Assembly (NCBI GenBank): GCA_023336205.1
Contig: JALQCR010000040.1
Location: forward strand, 1 to 59,012
Reading direction: 5' to 3'
From: Pseudanabaena sp. Salubria-1
GTDB taxonomy: Bacteria; Cyanobacteriota; Cyanobacteriia; Pseudanabaenales; Pseudanabaenaceae
Length of the DNA: 59,012 nucleotides
The notes under the pieces are model-generated. The model searched no databases. It worked only from the letters and a program-made list of their open reading frames with translations, and had not been told where the DNA came from. Position numbers and translations under genes: made by a program. This document shows positions 36,298-45,096 of this stretch, piece after piece (position 1 is the stretch's first letter; each line of letters starts with the position of its first letter).

Positions 36298-37866
36298 TTA
36301 TATCAAATCTCCTAACAAACTCGATACTTCACCTTGCATATTGGTGCGATTGTCGTCATATAGCATAAGGGTATCAAGCTTTTTGTGTCGTGATAATTTC
36401 TGGACTTTACGTACATTGCCATTAGTTGCATCTAGAGCGGCTGTAATTGCAGAATGGCGAATGCGATGCGGGGACATATGTTTAGAGATCCCTGATGCTT
36501 GCGCAATCTGACTAACAATTTGGTAAATCGCTGTCCCAGTCAGTCTATGTCCGCGATTAGCTAGATCTAGAGAATAGAATAATGGCTGACTTGGATTTTT
36601 TGTCTCAAAGCAAGATAACCAGTCTTGAATTGCGTCAACTGTTCCATTGTTAAGACTAATGAGACTCTTTTGAGAGCCACGTCCTTTACCTGAAATTTGC
36701 AGCGATCGCCCTTCAAAATCAAAATCTCCAATATTGGTGCTAACAACCTCATTACGCCGTAGAGCATTGTCCCAAAGTAGCCTCAAAATCGCGAAATCAC
36801 GTTTTCCTTTCATCGTGTCACGTTTGATGCTTAGTAACATGGTGCGAATACCTTCAGGCTTAATCCCCGTAGTATCACGATAGGTTTGGACTGTCTCAGT
36901 TTGGACATCATCAAGATTCCAATTGCATTTGCCTAATTTTGCCGCGAAGTTTACTAGGGACTTAAGCGCTGATAGCCGCCGATTTATGGTTGATTCCTTT
37001 AAGCCTCTAGCAATTAGGTCTGATTTGTATCTCAGAGCGATCGAGATCGCCTCAAATCTATTCAATTGCAGGAATTGAGCAATTACAGTCTCAGTGGGCT
37101 TCTGCCCATAGGCTGCAAGGAAAAAATATCGCAAGTCTTTTTCGTAAGCACGTCTAGTATTGAGACTCCGTTTGTCAGAAAGTAGAGCCGTTAATATATC
37201 GGGGTTAAATTCTGCAAGTGCGTAGGGAGTATTACTGGAATTTGTTAATTGATCATCTACTCTTATTTGAGACTTATTAATCTCTATTTGAGTCTCGTTT
37301 TGATTCTCGCATTCTAATTTAGACACATCAGCAAGTCTCAATCGAGAATTGCTAGTCTCAATTATAGTCCCATTTTGTGTCTTATAATCTTGAGATAATG
37401 CGTATTTTTCTTGGCTAAATCGGAGCTGTTCGGGGGCGATCGCATTATTAACACCTGCATTAATCGCTGCGCGTTTGACAAGCCCATAGATAGCTGTTCC
37501 CGTCAGCCTATGTCCATAATTAGCGCGATCTAGCGATATAAATAATGGCGAATGAGAATCTTCTAACCCATTCTCATCGCTGATATGAATCAAATTCAGC
37601 CAGTCTTGTAATGCGGTGGCTGTGTCCAAGCTGAGACTAATAATTTCTGGTTGATTTTGCTGATCTTGACGCTTATAGGGTTGTTGAATCAGAAGCGATC
37701 TCGTCTTAAAGTCAAAATCGCAAATACTAATAGCTGTAACCTGCTGCCGCTTTAGCGAATTCTCCATTAATAACCGCAAAATTGCATAATCGCGCTGGCC
37801 TGCCAATGTGTTGCGATCGCAAGCCGTGAGAATTCGTTCTAAACTATCTAGCCCTAGATCTATCAT
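36298..37866 (-). CDS. Tyrosine recombinase with a degenerate duplicated catalytic domain
   Basis: This protein has 522 residues. Residues ~1-160 resemble the catalytic domain of the same protein: AILRLLMENSLKRQQV / AILRLLWDNALRRNEV, CDFDFKTRSLLI / GDFDFEGRSLQI, and GHRLTGTAIYGLV / GHRLTGTAIYQIV. In the N-terminal copy the catalytic Arg region reads SLKRQQ, the HxxR box is lost (APEQLRFS against SPHRIRHS), and no Tyr box is present. A ~65-residue variable linker leads to a core-binding domain (~235-325) and an apparently active C-terminal domain with Arg in NALRRNEV, HRIRH and the nucleophile in LMLYDDNR. It is last in a unit with the small membrane gene. Confidence 0.85.
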   Translation of the reverse strand: MIDLGLDSLERILTACDRNTLAGQRDYAILRLLMENSLKRQQVTAISICDFDFKTRSLLIQQPYKRQDQQNQPEIISLSLDTATALQDWLNLIHISDENGLEDSHSPLFISLDRANYGHRLTGTAIYGLVKRAAINAGVNNAIAPEQLRFSQEKYALSQDYKTQNGTIIETSNSRLRLADVSKLECENQNETQIEINKSQIRVDDQLTNSSNTPYALAEFNPDILTALLSDKRSLNTRRAYEKDLRYFFLAAYGQKPTETVIAQFLQLNRFEAISIALRYKSDLIARGLKESTINRRLSALKSLVNFAAKLGKCNWNLDDVQTETVQTYRDTTGIKPEGIRTMLLSIKRDTMKGKRDFAILRLLWDNALRRNEVVSTNIGDFDFEGRSLQISGKGRGSQKSLISLNNGTVDAIQDWLSCFETKNPSQPLFYSLDLANRGHRLTGTAIYQIVSQIAQASGISKHMSPHRIRHSAITAALDATNGNVRKVQKLSRHKKLDTLMLYDDNRTNMQGEVSSLLGDLI

Positions 37867-37872
37867 GTAGGC

Positions 37873-38058
37873 TCATGATTTGCTACTGAGGATTTTGTAG
37901 ATAATCGCGATTAACGCAACACCTCCCAAAAATGGTAGCCAATGATATCGAACGTAATAGAAAAGATTATTAAAGAAGTAGCTAGCCTCACGAGATACCC
38001 ATGCAGCGATTACGATCGCACCCACAAACATAGCGAAATACATAGCGAATTTAAGCAT
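37873..38058 (-). CDS. Small membrane protein, 61 aa
   Basis: I chose the ATG at 38058, preceded by AGGGAA at a suitable distance, over an upstream start at 38127 that would add 23 uncharacteristic residues. The product begins MLKFAMYFAMFVGAIVIAAW and has two membrane helices (about residues 3-22 and 40-57) around a polar aromatic loop. No family is recognised. The stop lies six bases before the recombinase start, so they are co-transcribed. The 38128-38333 stretch upstream shows no clear feature. Confidence 0.55.
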   Translation of the reverse strand: MLKFAMYFAMFVGAIVIAAWVSREASYFFNNLFYYVRYHWLPFLGGVALIAIIYKILSSKS

Positions 38059-38766
38059 TGTTCTATTCCCTAAAGAATCTTTTTGAAAAATGAGTCGGTC
38101 ATAAATGCAAGACAGATTAGTGTCCATGTACCATACATACTATTCGTGGATACCAAAGCTTAACCATTTAAGTGCTTGTGATATAGCTGGTGTACTGGCA
38201 ACAGGATTGTCCGTGAAAAACATCGTAACATTGAACATAAGGTGAGTAGCACCGATTGCTATAACTTTGCTTATTAGGCTTTTACTCATTTTTATTTTAT
38301 CTGATATTCATTCACAATCATAATAAAAAGATTATGTCGCAAACTACTCCATATCAGCCTGTTTTACTAAGGTTATTGCATGGTGCGATCGCTTTACTTG
38401 TCTTTGCTGCACTGATTACAGGCTTTATGGTCTATGACCGTTTTGACAAGCGGTTTGGCACTCTTAACTTGCCAATAGTTCCCAATACTCAGGGTATTCA
38501 TGGCACGATTGCTTTAACATTTTTGGTTCTCTTACCACTGTTCGCTTTATATTGCTTTCATATTGGCTCACGGCGATTAGTTCAGTCCCAATCCCTCGTT
38601 CAGCTCAAAGAGTTTAATAAACCGATTTGGTGGGTATCTCTACAGCGGCTCACAAATACAATCATGCTTCTATCTGCTACCTTTGCTGTGATTACAGGTC
38701 GGATGATGAAGGAAGAATGGTTACCTAGCAAAGAATTAAATCACGTTTGGTATATCGGACATCTGG

Positions 38767-40066
38767 CTTAGTGGTGCAGAAAAATCTGAAAAGCGTTGCT
38801 AGGCATAGAATCTCATCATGAGACAAGAGGCAAAAAGGGGCAAGAGATGAGATACTCAAGTTCCTCAACAAAAGATCTTATACAAATGACCCACCTATAT
38901 CTTCAGCTACAAGAACAACTGCGTCAATGGCTCAAGCCAAAAGATAAGCGACATCTCCAAGGATTTGCGGAGGCAGTAGCCGCGATATTGCAATCAGGAA
39001 GGGCAAGTCTGAGTCATTGGTTGCCCTATTTGAGCCATCGAGAGTGCCAAGCCAGAAGTCAGATGGAAAGACTAAGCTACTTTGTGCATAATCCACATAT
39101 CATCGCCGAGAGATTCTATAACCCATTGGTGAAGCACTTTCTCCAAGCATTTGCAGGAGAATCGTTGGAACTAGCCTTAGACACAAGTATGCTGTGGGAT
39201 AAATTCTGTCTTATAGAAGTATGCTTGATTTGGGGAGGGAGGTCGATTACTCTAGCTCAAGTAGTACTAGAGCATGGCAGCGCTACAGTTGGCTTTGAAC
39301 ATTATCGTCCCGTCTTAGAACAAGTACGCTCTCTATTGCCGCCACAAAGTACGGTGACCTTGCTTGCCGACCGAGGTTTTGAACATGGGGAATTAATCCG
39401 ATGGTTACAGCAAAATCACTGGTCTTGGGCAATTCGCGCAAAGAGCGATCTGCTAGTGACTCTGCCAACAGGTACAACCAAGCGTGTTGAACAACTGATA
39501 CCTCCCGCAGAGCAAGCTTATCTAGTTCCCGATGTCACCGTACTCGGTGATGTTAATTGTCATTTAGCGACGGCTAACCTAGACATGGCTAACGGTTCAT
39601 GGGCTGTCCTTAGCGATATTCCCCCTTCATTAAAGACTTTTGCTCTCTATGGCAAACGCTTTGGCGGTATTGAACCTCATTTTAAGGATTACAAGTCGGC
39701 GGCTTTTAATGTGGTTAGCTCGCATCTCCGTGATGCTCAATCTCTTACCTGTTTGTTTATGCTCCTTGCCACGGCTAACCTGATTGCTGTAATTCTTGGC
39801 ATAATGTTGGTGCGTTTGGGGCAAAGGGCGGCTATTGATTGGCACGATCATCGCGGCTTGAGTTTTCTGCAACTCGGTCTCCGTCAGCTTCACACCCTTC
39901 TTTACCAACAAAAACCTCTTCCTCTTTTGCAGATTTTCCCTAGAACTAATCCTCCCCCTGCCTGTGCTTCTATTGCCAAACGCGAAAAGTTAGATTTTCG
40001 TATCGAATTTGCTCGTATTACCATTGTCTCATCTTGAGACTCTCCTGAGTTTTCTGCACCACTAAG
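38767..40066 (+). mobile_element. IS4-like insertion sequence, 1300 bp, intact
   Basis: Perfect 17-bp terminal repeats CTTAGTGGTGCAGAAAA. They are flanked by the 10-bp direct repeat GGACATCTGG (38757-38766 and 40067-40076), in keeping with IS4-family target duplications. Confidence 0.92.
38847..40037 (+). CDS. IS4-family transposase
   Basis: This intact DDE transposase of 396 residues is counted from MRYSSSSTKDL (38847); an upstream ATG at 38796 would add 17 residues that overlap the terminal region. Catalytic Asp residues are probable in LELALDTSMLWDKF and VTLLADRGFEHGEL, and the Glu-containing region is RFGGIEPHFKDYKS, matching the IS4 YREK-type box in a modified form. The gene has no stops or frameshifts. 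Confidence 0.88.
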   Translation: MRYSSSSTKDLIQMTHLYLQLQEQLRQWLKPKDKRHLQGFAEAVAAILQSGRASLSHWLPYLSHRECQARSQMERLSYFVHNPHIIAERFYNPLVKHFLQAFAGESLELALDTSMLWDKFCLIEVCLIWGGRSITLAQVVLEHGSATVGFEHYRPVLEQVRSLLPPQSTVTLLADRGFEHGELIRWLQQNHWSWAIRAKSDLLVTLPTGTTKRVEQLIPPAEQAYLVPDVTVLGDVNCHLATANLDMANGSWAVLSDIPPSLKTFALYGKRFGGIEPHFKDYKSAAFNVVSSHLRDAQSLTCLFMLLATANLIAVILGIMLVRLGQRAAIDWHDHRGLSFLQLGLRQLHTLLYQQKPLPLLQIFPRTNPPPACASIAKREKLDFRIEFARITIVSS

Positions 40067-40310
40067 GGACATCTGGTTTCATGGGTATTAATGATTCTTG
40101 CGATCGCAATGCATCTATTGATGAGCGCTAAGGTAGGTGGATTTCCACTATTGATATCTATCTATAATTGGAAAGTTCGCTCTGAAGACATGCCCAAGTC
40201 TTGGTTTAAAGGCTTTAAGCTGAATCCTTCCAGCAAAACTCTACTCATTTTTGAAATACTAGTTATAGGTGGCATTGCGATCGCATTCGTTTTGCCAGCA
40301 TTATCACCCC

Positions 40311-40351
40311 AGTAGTAGATAAGGTGGGCATTGCCCACCTTATCTACTACT
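40311..40351. terminator. 19-bp perfect hairpin containing the cytochrome b stop codon
   Basis: The arms 40311-40329 and 40333-40351 are complementary, with loop ATT. The stop codon TAG at 40313 lies inside the left arm. Confidence 0.75.
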
Positions 40352-40385
40352 AAAAAAATTTACAGTATTACCCTAATTTAAAAAT

Positions 40386-40940
40386 ATGAGAAAAAAAGAT
40401 CTAACTTTACGCAGCGATCATGGCTGGGAGTCGGAAGAAGGGTACAAGATATTTGTAGCCGATCGCGGCGCGGTGCGGTTTGATTTTCCTAAGGATTGGA
40501 TTGTTAAGTTTAAAGAAAAGTCCGTAAGTTTTCACGATTTTGAGCCGACCGACGATACAGGCGCTTTAGAAATGTCCTTTAATCGTTTACCTCCCCATGA
40601 CTGGAACACCTTCCCCCTCAAAAAAGCCTTACAACAAGTCCTAGATGATGACGATCGCGAAATTCTAGCTAAAAGTAAAATTACTAGCGCTAATCGAGAT
40701 AGCATGAAACTAGTCTGGGCTGATTTGCGATATATCGATGCTACTGAGAAGAGAGAAGCAACTTCCCGTATTCTGATTGGCATCGGTGGCAATGTCCAAG
40801 TCCTATTCACATTCGATTACTGGACAGAGGGAGAAGAGCAAATGCGCGAGGTCTGGGAAGTATTATTGCGATCGCTGCGTCTTGGCTTATTTATTCCTGA
40901 CCCCACTAGAGGTCATGTTGTTAACCCAAATTTAAACTAG
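40386..40940 (+). CDS. Conserved cyanobacterial hypothetical protein, 184 aa
   Basis: I do not recognise a named family. This is a soluble mixed alpha/beta protein without signal peptide. Noticeable segments are YKIFVADRGAVRFDFPKDWIVKF, FEPTDDTGALEMSFNRLPP, and near the C-terminus ILIGIGGNVQVLFTFDYWTEGEEQMREVWEVLLRSLRL, arranged like the PsbP/Mog1 type of fold ('FP.W' early, 'F.Y...E......W..ILRSL' late). That similarity is only suggestive. The gene lies between two hairpin- or promoter-bounded units and seems monocistronic. Confidence 0.7.
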   Translation: MRKKDLTLRSDHGWESEEGYKIFVADRGAVRFDFPKDWIVKFKEKSVSFHDFEPTDDTGALEMSFNRLPPHDWNTFPLKKALQQVLDDDDREILAKSKITSANRDSMKLVWADLRYIDATEKREATSRILIGIGGNVQVLFTFDYWTEGEEQMREVWEVLLRSLRLGLFIPDPTRGHVVNPNLN

Positions 40941-41100
40941 AAAGCAACTTAGAGAAGAATCTTGGCATAAGGCTAGATGTAGTGATTTTTTACCGATGAC
41001 TTAGCATTCCGATGGTGTATTGTTAACTCACTAAAAATGATTTAGGATCATCGGCTCAAAACTCAACGTCTTAAAACTGTATTTTGCGGGTATTGAAATA

Positions 41101-42063
41101 ATGGGACAAGTAATAGCAACGGTAAATATGAAGGGTGGAGTCGGTAAAACCACCCTAACAGTAAATATTGCCACCTGCTTGGCTAAAATCCATCGCAAAA
41201 AGGTCTTAGTTGTAGATTTAGATACCCAAATTAGTGCCACGCTCAGCATGATTTCCCCAGCCGAGTTTGCTAAGTGTCGCAAAGAAAACCGCACATTGCG
41301 AAATCTAGTTAGTCAAGCGATCGCACGTTATGGCGTACAAGTTAACGATCCAGAAGAAAAAGTCTACCAAATCAAAGATCTCGTAATTCCCTATGTTTGC
41401 AAAGTACAGGGGTTAGATCTACTAGTTGGTGATATCGATCTATACGATGAATTTCTGGTTTCCGAAATGCTCTATAACCGATCACTGCTATACGACGAAA
41501 AACAAACCTTTCAGCAGACTTGGAGTAAGTTCGAGCAAACCTTAATTAAAGGTATTCTTGCTCCAGCGCTCAAAAACTATGACTTCATCATTCTCGATTG
41601 TGCCCCTGGGTATAACTTGATCACTCGCAGTAGTATTGTGGCAAGCGATTATTACCTAATGCCAGCAAGACCTGAGCCTTTGTCTGTAGTAGGGATTCAG
41701 CTATTAGAAAGACGGATTGAGAGATTGCGTGAAGTCTATCGAGAAGATAACTCAATCAATATTCAACTATTAGGGATTGTATTTAGTATGTCCGCAGGCT
41801 TTACCCTAAGCAGATATTACCAAAAAGTAATGGATCGAGTAGCTGCGGATTTTAGCAGTGCCAAGATTTTTAAAACGAAGATTCCCAATGATGTAAACAT
41901 CGCTAAAGCTGTAGATAATTTCATCCCTGCTTCCTTAGCTAATCCCAATTCTGGCGGCGCGAAAGCTTTTGCTGAGGTTACAGTCGATCTTTTGAAAAAG
42001 CTAGAAGTTTCTCTAGGCAAGAAAGAACAAACCTCAAGGTTGAGTTTAGTTGATTTAGAATAA
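41101..42063 (+). CDS. ParA/MinD-family ATPase
   Basis: This 320-residue deviant-Walker ATPase starts MGQVIATVNMKGGVGKTTLTVNIA (Walker A KGGVGKTT with the signature Lys). The A' motif VLVVDLDTQ and Walker B FIILDCAPG follow. An insertion of ~60 residues between A' and B (KCRKENRTL...YDEKQTFQQTW) makes it longer than MinD. No ParB-like gene is adjacent. Instead a PD-(D/E)XK-like gene follows after 35 bp on the same strand. The cargo is unknown. Confidence 0.9.
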   Translation: MGQVIATVNMKGGVGKTTLTVNIATCLAKIHRKKVLVVDLDTQISATLSMISPAEFAKCRKENRTLRNLVSQAIARYGVQVNDPEEKVYQIKDLVIPYVCKVQGLDLLVGDIDLYDEFLVSEMLYNRSLLYDEKQTFQQTWSKFEQTLIKGILAPALKNYDFIILDCAPGYNLITRSSIVASDYYLMPARPEPLSVVGIQLLERRIERLREVYREDNSINIQLLGIVFSMSAGFTLSRYYQKVMDRVAADFSSAKIFKTKIPNDVNIAKAVDNFIPASLANPNSGGAKAFAEVTVDLLKKLEVSLGKKEQTSRLSLVDLE

Positions 42064-42098
42064 AATAATTTGAATTAATTCATATTTATACGATCTTT

Positions 42099-42857
42099 AT
42101 GGATCTTACTTCAAACAATCCTAGAGTTTTAGGAAGACTTTTAGAAGAATTATCTTGGGTTGGTAATACAATTAAAGACTATCGGGAAGGAGGGCGTGGA
42201 TTTGAGAACGTTCTTACTGCCGAAGTACTTCAGTCTCTTGATTTTCTCCCTCGGCAATCTTTCTTAGGCTCTATAGTTGAAGTATCCCAAGGTGCAATTG
42301 AATCGCGTAAAAAACTGCGAGAAGAAATCGAACAAGCAGAGTTTACTCTTTTACCTGGAAATTTTTATCTTATTCCAAGTGCTAAACTTCATCGAAATGG
42401 TCTAGCTGTTCAACCTGACGGGATTATTCAAACGCCAAGCAATTTTGTCGTGATCGAAGCTAAAAGGATTAAAAAAAGCTCATTTCAAAAAGAACAATTA
42501 GCGCGGGAGTTTGTTTTAGTAATGAAAGAAGCATTTCTTAGGAATCGTCAGCCAATATTATGGCTTATTTTAGGTTCTGAGCCTCCTGTATCGGTCTTGG
42601 GTCATGGGAAATTAACTCCTGTTGATGCAATTGAACTTCATCTTGAATCTGTATTACAACGTGCCGAAAACCACGATTTCAACAAGTCTGTACTTTTGGA
42701 GAAAGCTCATGAAGTAGTTTGCTGGACAACTTGGAAAACAATATCTAATGTAGTCTCAGAAAAATTCAGCAGTCTTTATATTCCTGACGCATCAGTTAAA
42801 GCTTGTGTGCAACGACTTGTTAACTCAATTGTTGAATCAATCGAGTGGCATTCATAG
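42099..42857 (+). CDS. PD-(D/E)XK-like protein of unknown function
   Basis: This 252-residue protein has a central motif PDGIIQTPSNFVVIEAKR (Asp107, Glu120, Lys122) followed by Gln130/Gln133 (SSFQKEQLAREF). This is the PD-x(n)-(D/E)xK plus Q arrangement of restriction-endonuclease-fold nucleases. Both flanks are helical with no further recognisable domain. It is transcribed with the ParA-type ATPase 35 bp upstream. Whether it cleaves DNA cannot be told from sequence. Confidence 0.6.
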   Translation: MDLTSNNPRVLGRLLEELSWVGNTIKDYREGGRGFENVLTAEVLQSLDFLPRQSFLGSIVEVSQGAIESRKKLREEIEQAEFTLLPGNFYLIPSAKLHRNGLAVQPDGIIQTPSNFVVIEAKRIKKSSFQKEQLAREFVLVMKEAFLRNRQPILWLILGSEPPVSVLGHGKLTPVDAIELHLESVLQRAENHDFNKSVLLEKAHEVVCWTTWKTISNVVSEKFSSLYIPDASVKACVQRLVNSIVESIEWHS

Positions 42858-42940
42858 ATAGTTTTTCGATAAAGAATGGCTTCTTGACCCGATTAAATCA
42901 GTAAGTTTTGATATACATAACAGAATTAGGAGTTTGACTT

Positions 42941-43141
42941 ATGCTGATTCAGAAGATTGTTCAAGAACTACAAGATATACCAGAAGATAAACTTGCTGAA
43001 ATTTATGACCTAATTCATTATTTTCGACTTGGCTTAGGAAAAGAGCCTTTACAACCTCGTATTCATGGTTTATTAATAGGAAAACTTGGTGACGCTTTTT
43101 TTGAGCCATTGCCAGAAGAGGAACTTCAAGCATGGGAATGA
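42941..43141 (+). CDS. DUF2281-like small protein (antitoxin type), 66 aa
   Basis: The sequence MLIQKIVQELQDIPEDKLAEIYDLIHYFRLG is typical of the helical N-terminus of DUF2281/antitoxin-like proteins, and it ends PLPEEELQAWE as do many cyanobacterial antitoxins. An AGGAG Shine-Dalgarno stands a few bases before the ATG. No PIN-domain or other toxin gene follows: the next gene encodes a membrane protein, so the partner is missing or unrecognised. Confidence 0.65.
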   Translation: MLIQKIVQELQDIPEDKLAEIYDLIHYFRLGLGKEPLQPRIHGLLIGKLGDAFFEPLPEEELQAWE

Positions 43142-43173
43142 GTTATTTAATTCAAGTAATTCCTAAATGATGT

Positions 43174-43581
43174 ATGAAAAATATACTTTTTAACTTAGGA
43201 TTAGCAACACTCTCTACTCACGAGTTAGATGCAGTTACTCAGTCAGAGTGGCATTTACTTTATATATTGAATAGTCTGCCAGAGCAGATTGCTGCAACTT
43301 CTTTTGTGGCTATCCATGTTCCATTCTTCGCAATCATTTTCTGGTTAGGATTTAATGAAACCACTAGGATTAGAGAATGGTCAAGAATTGTATTTGCGAT
43401 ATTCTTGATTGTTCATGCTGGATTACACAAGAGGCTAGAAAATCACCCGCTATATACCTTTAACTCACCATTGTCTCAAGGATTAATTTTTGGTGCTGGG
43501 TTATTGGGGCTTCTGTATTTAATAGTTGCTTATGTATCGAATAGTCGTAATTCTAATTATGACAATCGACCTCAAATGTAA
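43174..43581 (+). CDS. DUF6713-like membrane protein, 135 aa
   Basis: The start STHELDAVTQSEWHLLYIL is characteristic of a small family of bacterial membrane proteins (His-Glu-Asp and Glu-Trp motif near the N-terminus). Three to four membrane helices follow (about 40-60, 68-86, 105-125). Function is unknown. It lies 32 bp after the antitoxin-like gene and 6 bp before the next gene, suggesting one transcript. Confidence 0.6.
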   Translation: MKNILFNLGLATLSTHELDAVTQSEWHLLYILNSLPEQIAATSFVAIHVPFFAIIFWLGFNETTRIREWSRIVFAIFLIVHAGLHKRLENHPLYTFNSPLSQGLIFGAGLLGLLYLIVAYVSNSRNSNYDNRPQM

Positions 43582-43587
43582 AAAGCC

Positions 43588-43977
43588 GTGACAATAGTAT
43601 TATCAGCAAGCAACTTTATTAATCGTAAAAATCTAAATGTAAAGACTAACGACGTATTTTTACTTTCGGGGTTGTTATGGCTAGATGCTGATGAAGCGAG
43701 ACTTTATAATTGGGAGGATGACCAATCTATAACCCTCAACGATCCTGAAGCTTGCTCAATATTGCGATCGCATCTTTCTAACGAATACCTTGGGGGCACA
43801 TTATTGCAGGCTTGGATAAAAGATGGAAATGAAGGGCTTGAGATTTATAATGTGTATTGGTTGTCTAGCTGTGAGCCAAACCATAATCCTTGCGCTCCAA
43901 GCAAACTAGGAGGAAAGATAACGATTCGACCCGTACCAGAGCAATATCAAGATTTTAGAGACCCTTTTTTAGCTTGA
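43588..43977 (+). CDS. Hypothetical protein, 129 aa (GTG start)
   Basis: This soluble protein without a known family starts at GTG (43588), six bases after the previous stop. Segments such as LLSGLLWLDADEARLYNWEDDQSITLNDPEAC and GGTLLQAWIKDGNEGLEIYNVYWL have a beta-strand character, and it ends in a Pro-rich tail. Context gives no function. Confidence 0.5.
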   Translation: MTIVLSASNFINRKNLNVKTNDVFLLSGLLWLDADEARLYNWEDDQSITLNDPEACSILRSHLSNEYLGGTLLQAWIKDGNEGLEIYNVYWLSSCEPNHNPCAPSKLGGKITIRPVPEQYQDFRDPFLA

Positions 43978-43987
43978 ATTTCTAAAT

Positions 43988-44179
43988 ATGCCAAAAATTG
44001 CGCAAATAAATATGCAAGTAAATACAGAAAGCGATCGCCCTCCTCTAAAAACAACTAAACCATGTCACCATTGTGAAGGCGTAGGCTATATATCTATCCG
44101 TGATTGCTCTGGTGAAATTCAACGCGAAGAAAACTGCTCATTTTGCAATGGCTCAGGCAAAATCGAAATAGAGATTTGA
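43988..44179 (+). CDS. Small DnaJ-type zinc-finger protein, 63 aa
   Basis: Two CxxCxGxG units, CHHCEGVG and CSFCNGSG, are separated by 24 residues and form one DnaJ-like zinc-binding hairpin, as in small cyanobacterial DnaJ/BSD2-like and 'tryptophan RNA-binding attenuator inhibitor'-like proteins. Nothing else is encoded. It may assist protein folding, but a specific role is not visible. The 122-bp stretch downstream shows no feature. Confidence 0.6.
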   Translation: MPKIAQINMQVNTESDRPPLKTTKPCHHCEGVGYISIRDCSGEIQREENCSFCNGSGKIEIEI

Positions 44180-44301
44180 ATTTAAAAATCAATCAAGTGC
44201 TTACAAGGTAAAGATTTTGACGTTAAGCATAAAAGCACTTGCCTAGTTTTTGTGGCTATGCAAACATCTATCTAGAATATATTCTAAATTTTAGATGAGA
44301 T

Positions 44302-45081
44302 ATGGTGATGAAATATTCTTTATTGCTGACTACTGTGGCGATCGCACTATTTAGTTGCGAATCTCAACCAACTCCTGCACCTACTGCTCCAGTAACTAAT
44401 GCTACTCCTAAGCCCATAGTAGTTCAAGAACAAGCGATCGCAAAAGTATCATTGGTTGAAGAAAAGCCCGTATCAGTAATATCCAATAAAGATTCCAAAG
44501 AAACCGATGCTAAGGTCGGAATGGGTTTACATGTAGCTGATACAGTGCGTACACAAGGAAAAGGAAAAACTCAAATTGAGTTTGATAATGGCATAGGGTT
44601 TCGGATTGGAGGCGATTCAATTGTACAGATTAAGCCCAACAATCAACTTAATCTTACTGAGGGCAGGATGATCACTTGGGTGAAACCAGGTTTAAAAGTT
44701 CCAACTGAGATATCTACAGCCTATGCTACAGACGCAATTAGAGGGACTACAGCCTTTGTTGAAATCCCTAAAGACATCAACAAGGGTATTAGGTTTTTCT
44801 CTTGGGAAGGGACGGTGGTAGTTAAGTTAGCAAATCAGTCAAAAGAAATTACTTTGTTAACTGGTGAAGAAATAATTGTGATTCCTAACTCCACAAAATC
44901 TCCTGTTGTGCGTCGGTTGACGCTCAAAGAGTGGAAAGAAATTTCTAAAACCAGTGAATTATTGCGAAGCTTTGATACACCATTGCCTACCCAAACTGTC
45001 ATTGACAAGCTCATCCCTGGGCAATCAAGCCTCAGTCAAACGCCTCCAGGCAAAAATCCTAGAGTTGCTAAGCAACTCTAG
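44302..45081 (+). CDS. FecR-domain lipoprotein
   Basis: This 259-residue secreted lipoprotein has a signal peptide with lipobox LFSC (Cys at about residue 19) followed by a Pro/Thr-rich linker. The FecR-like domain (~85-175) has VADTVRTQGKGKTQIEFDNGIGFRIGGDS and then GRMITWVKPGLKVPTEISTAYATDAIRGT, including the usual 'A.v.GT' end. In other bacteria FecR domains act in envelope signalling; in cyanobacteria they are often stand-alone. The stop lies in a terminator hairpin, convergent with the following lipoprotein gene. Confidence 0.82.
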   Translation: MVMKYSLLLTTVAIALFSCESQPTPAPTAPVTNATPKPIVVQEQAIAKVSLVEEKPVSVISNKDSKETDAKVGMGLHVADTVRTQGKGKTQIEFDNGIGFRIGGDSIVQIKPNNQLNLTEGRMITWVKPGLKVPTEISTAYATDAIRGTTAFVEIPKDINKGIRFFSWEGTVVVKLANQSKEITLLTGEEIIVIPNSTKSPVVRRLTLKEWKEISKTSELLRSFDTPLPTQTVIDKLIPGQSSLSQTPPGKNPRVAKQL

Positions 45082-45088
45082 GATTTTT
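45052..45088. terminator. 17-bp perfect hairpin, TAA loop, bidirectional
   Basis: The arms 45052-45068 and 45072-45088 end in T6 on the plus strand. It lies between the convergent FecR and lipoprotein genes and contains the FecR stop codon. Confidence 0.8.
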
Positions 45089-45096
45089 TGCCTTCA

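Larger units (their letters stand above)
38334..40315 (+). pseudogene. Cytochrome b/b6-type membrane protein gene split by IS4
   Basis: The 5' part (38334-38766) and 3' part (40077-40315) join in frame after removing the IS and one 10-bp duplication, giving 223 residues. The protein has four hydrophobic helices. His residues placed for heme b binding are visible in LLRLLHGAIALL, GIHGTIALTF, LYCFHIGSRR, NHVWYIGHL and AIAMHLLMSA, as in cytochrome b561 / Ni-Fe hydrogenase b-type subunits. Partners are unknown. The insertion removes the last helices, so the present copy is presumably inactive. Confidence 0.85.

Noticed and set aside
42941..43581. Toxin-antitoxin pair formed by the DUF2281-like protein and the next gene
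   Set aside because: The following gene encodes a multi-helix membrane protein with no toxin motif.
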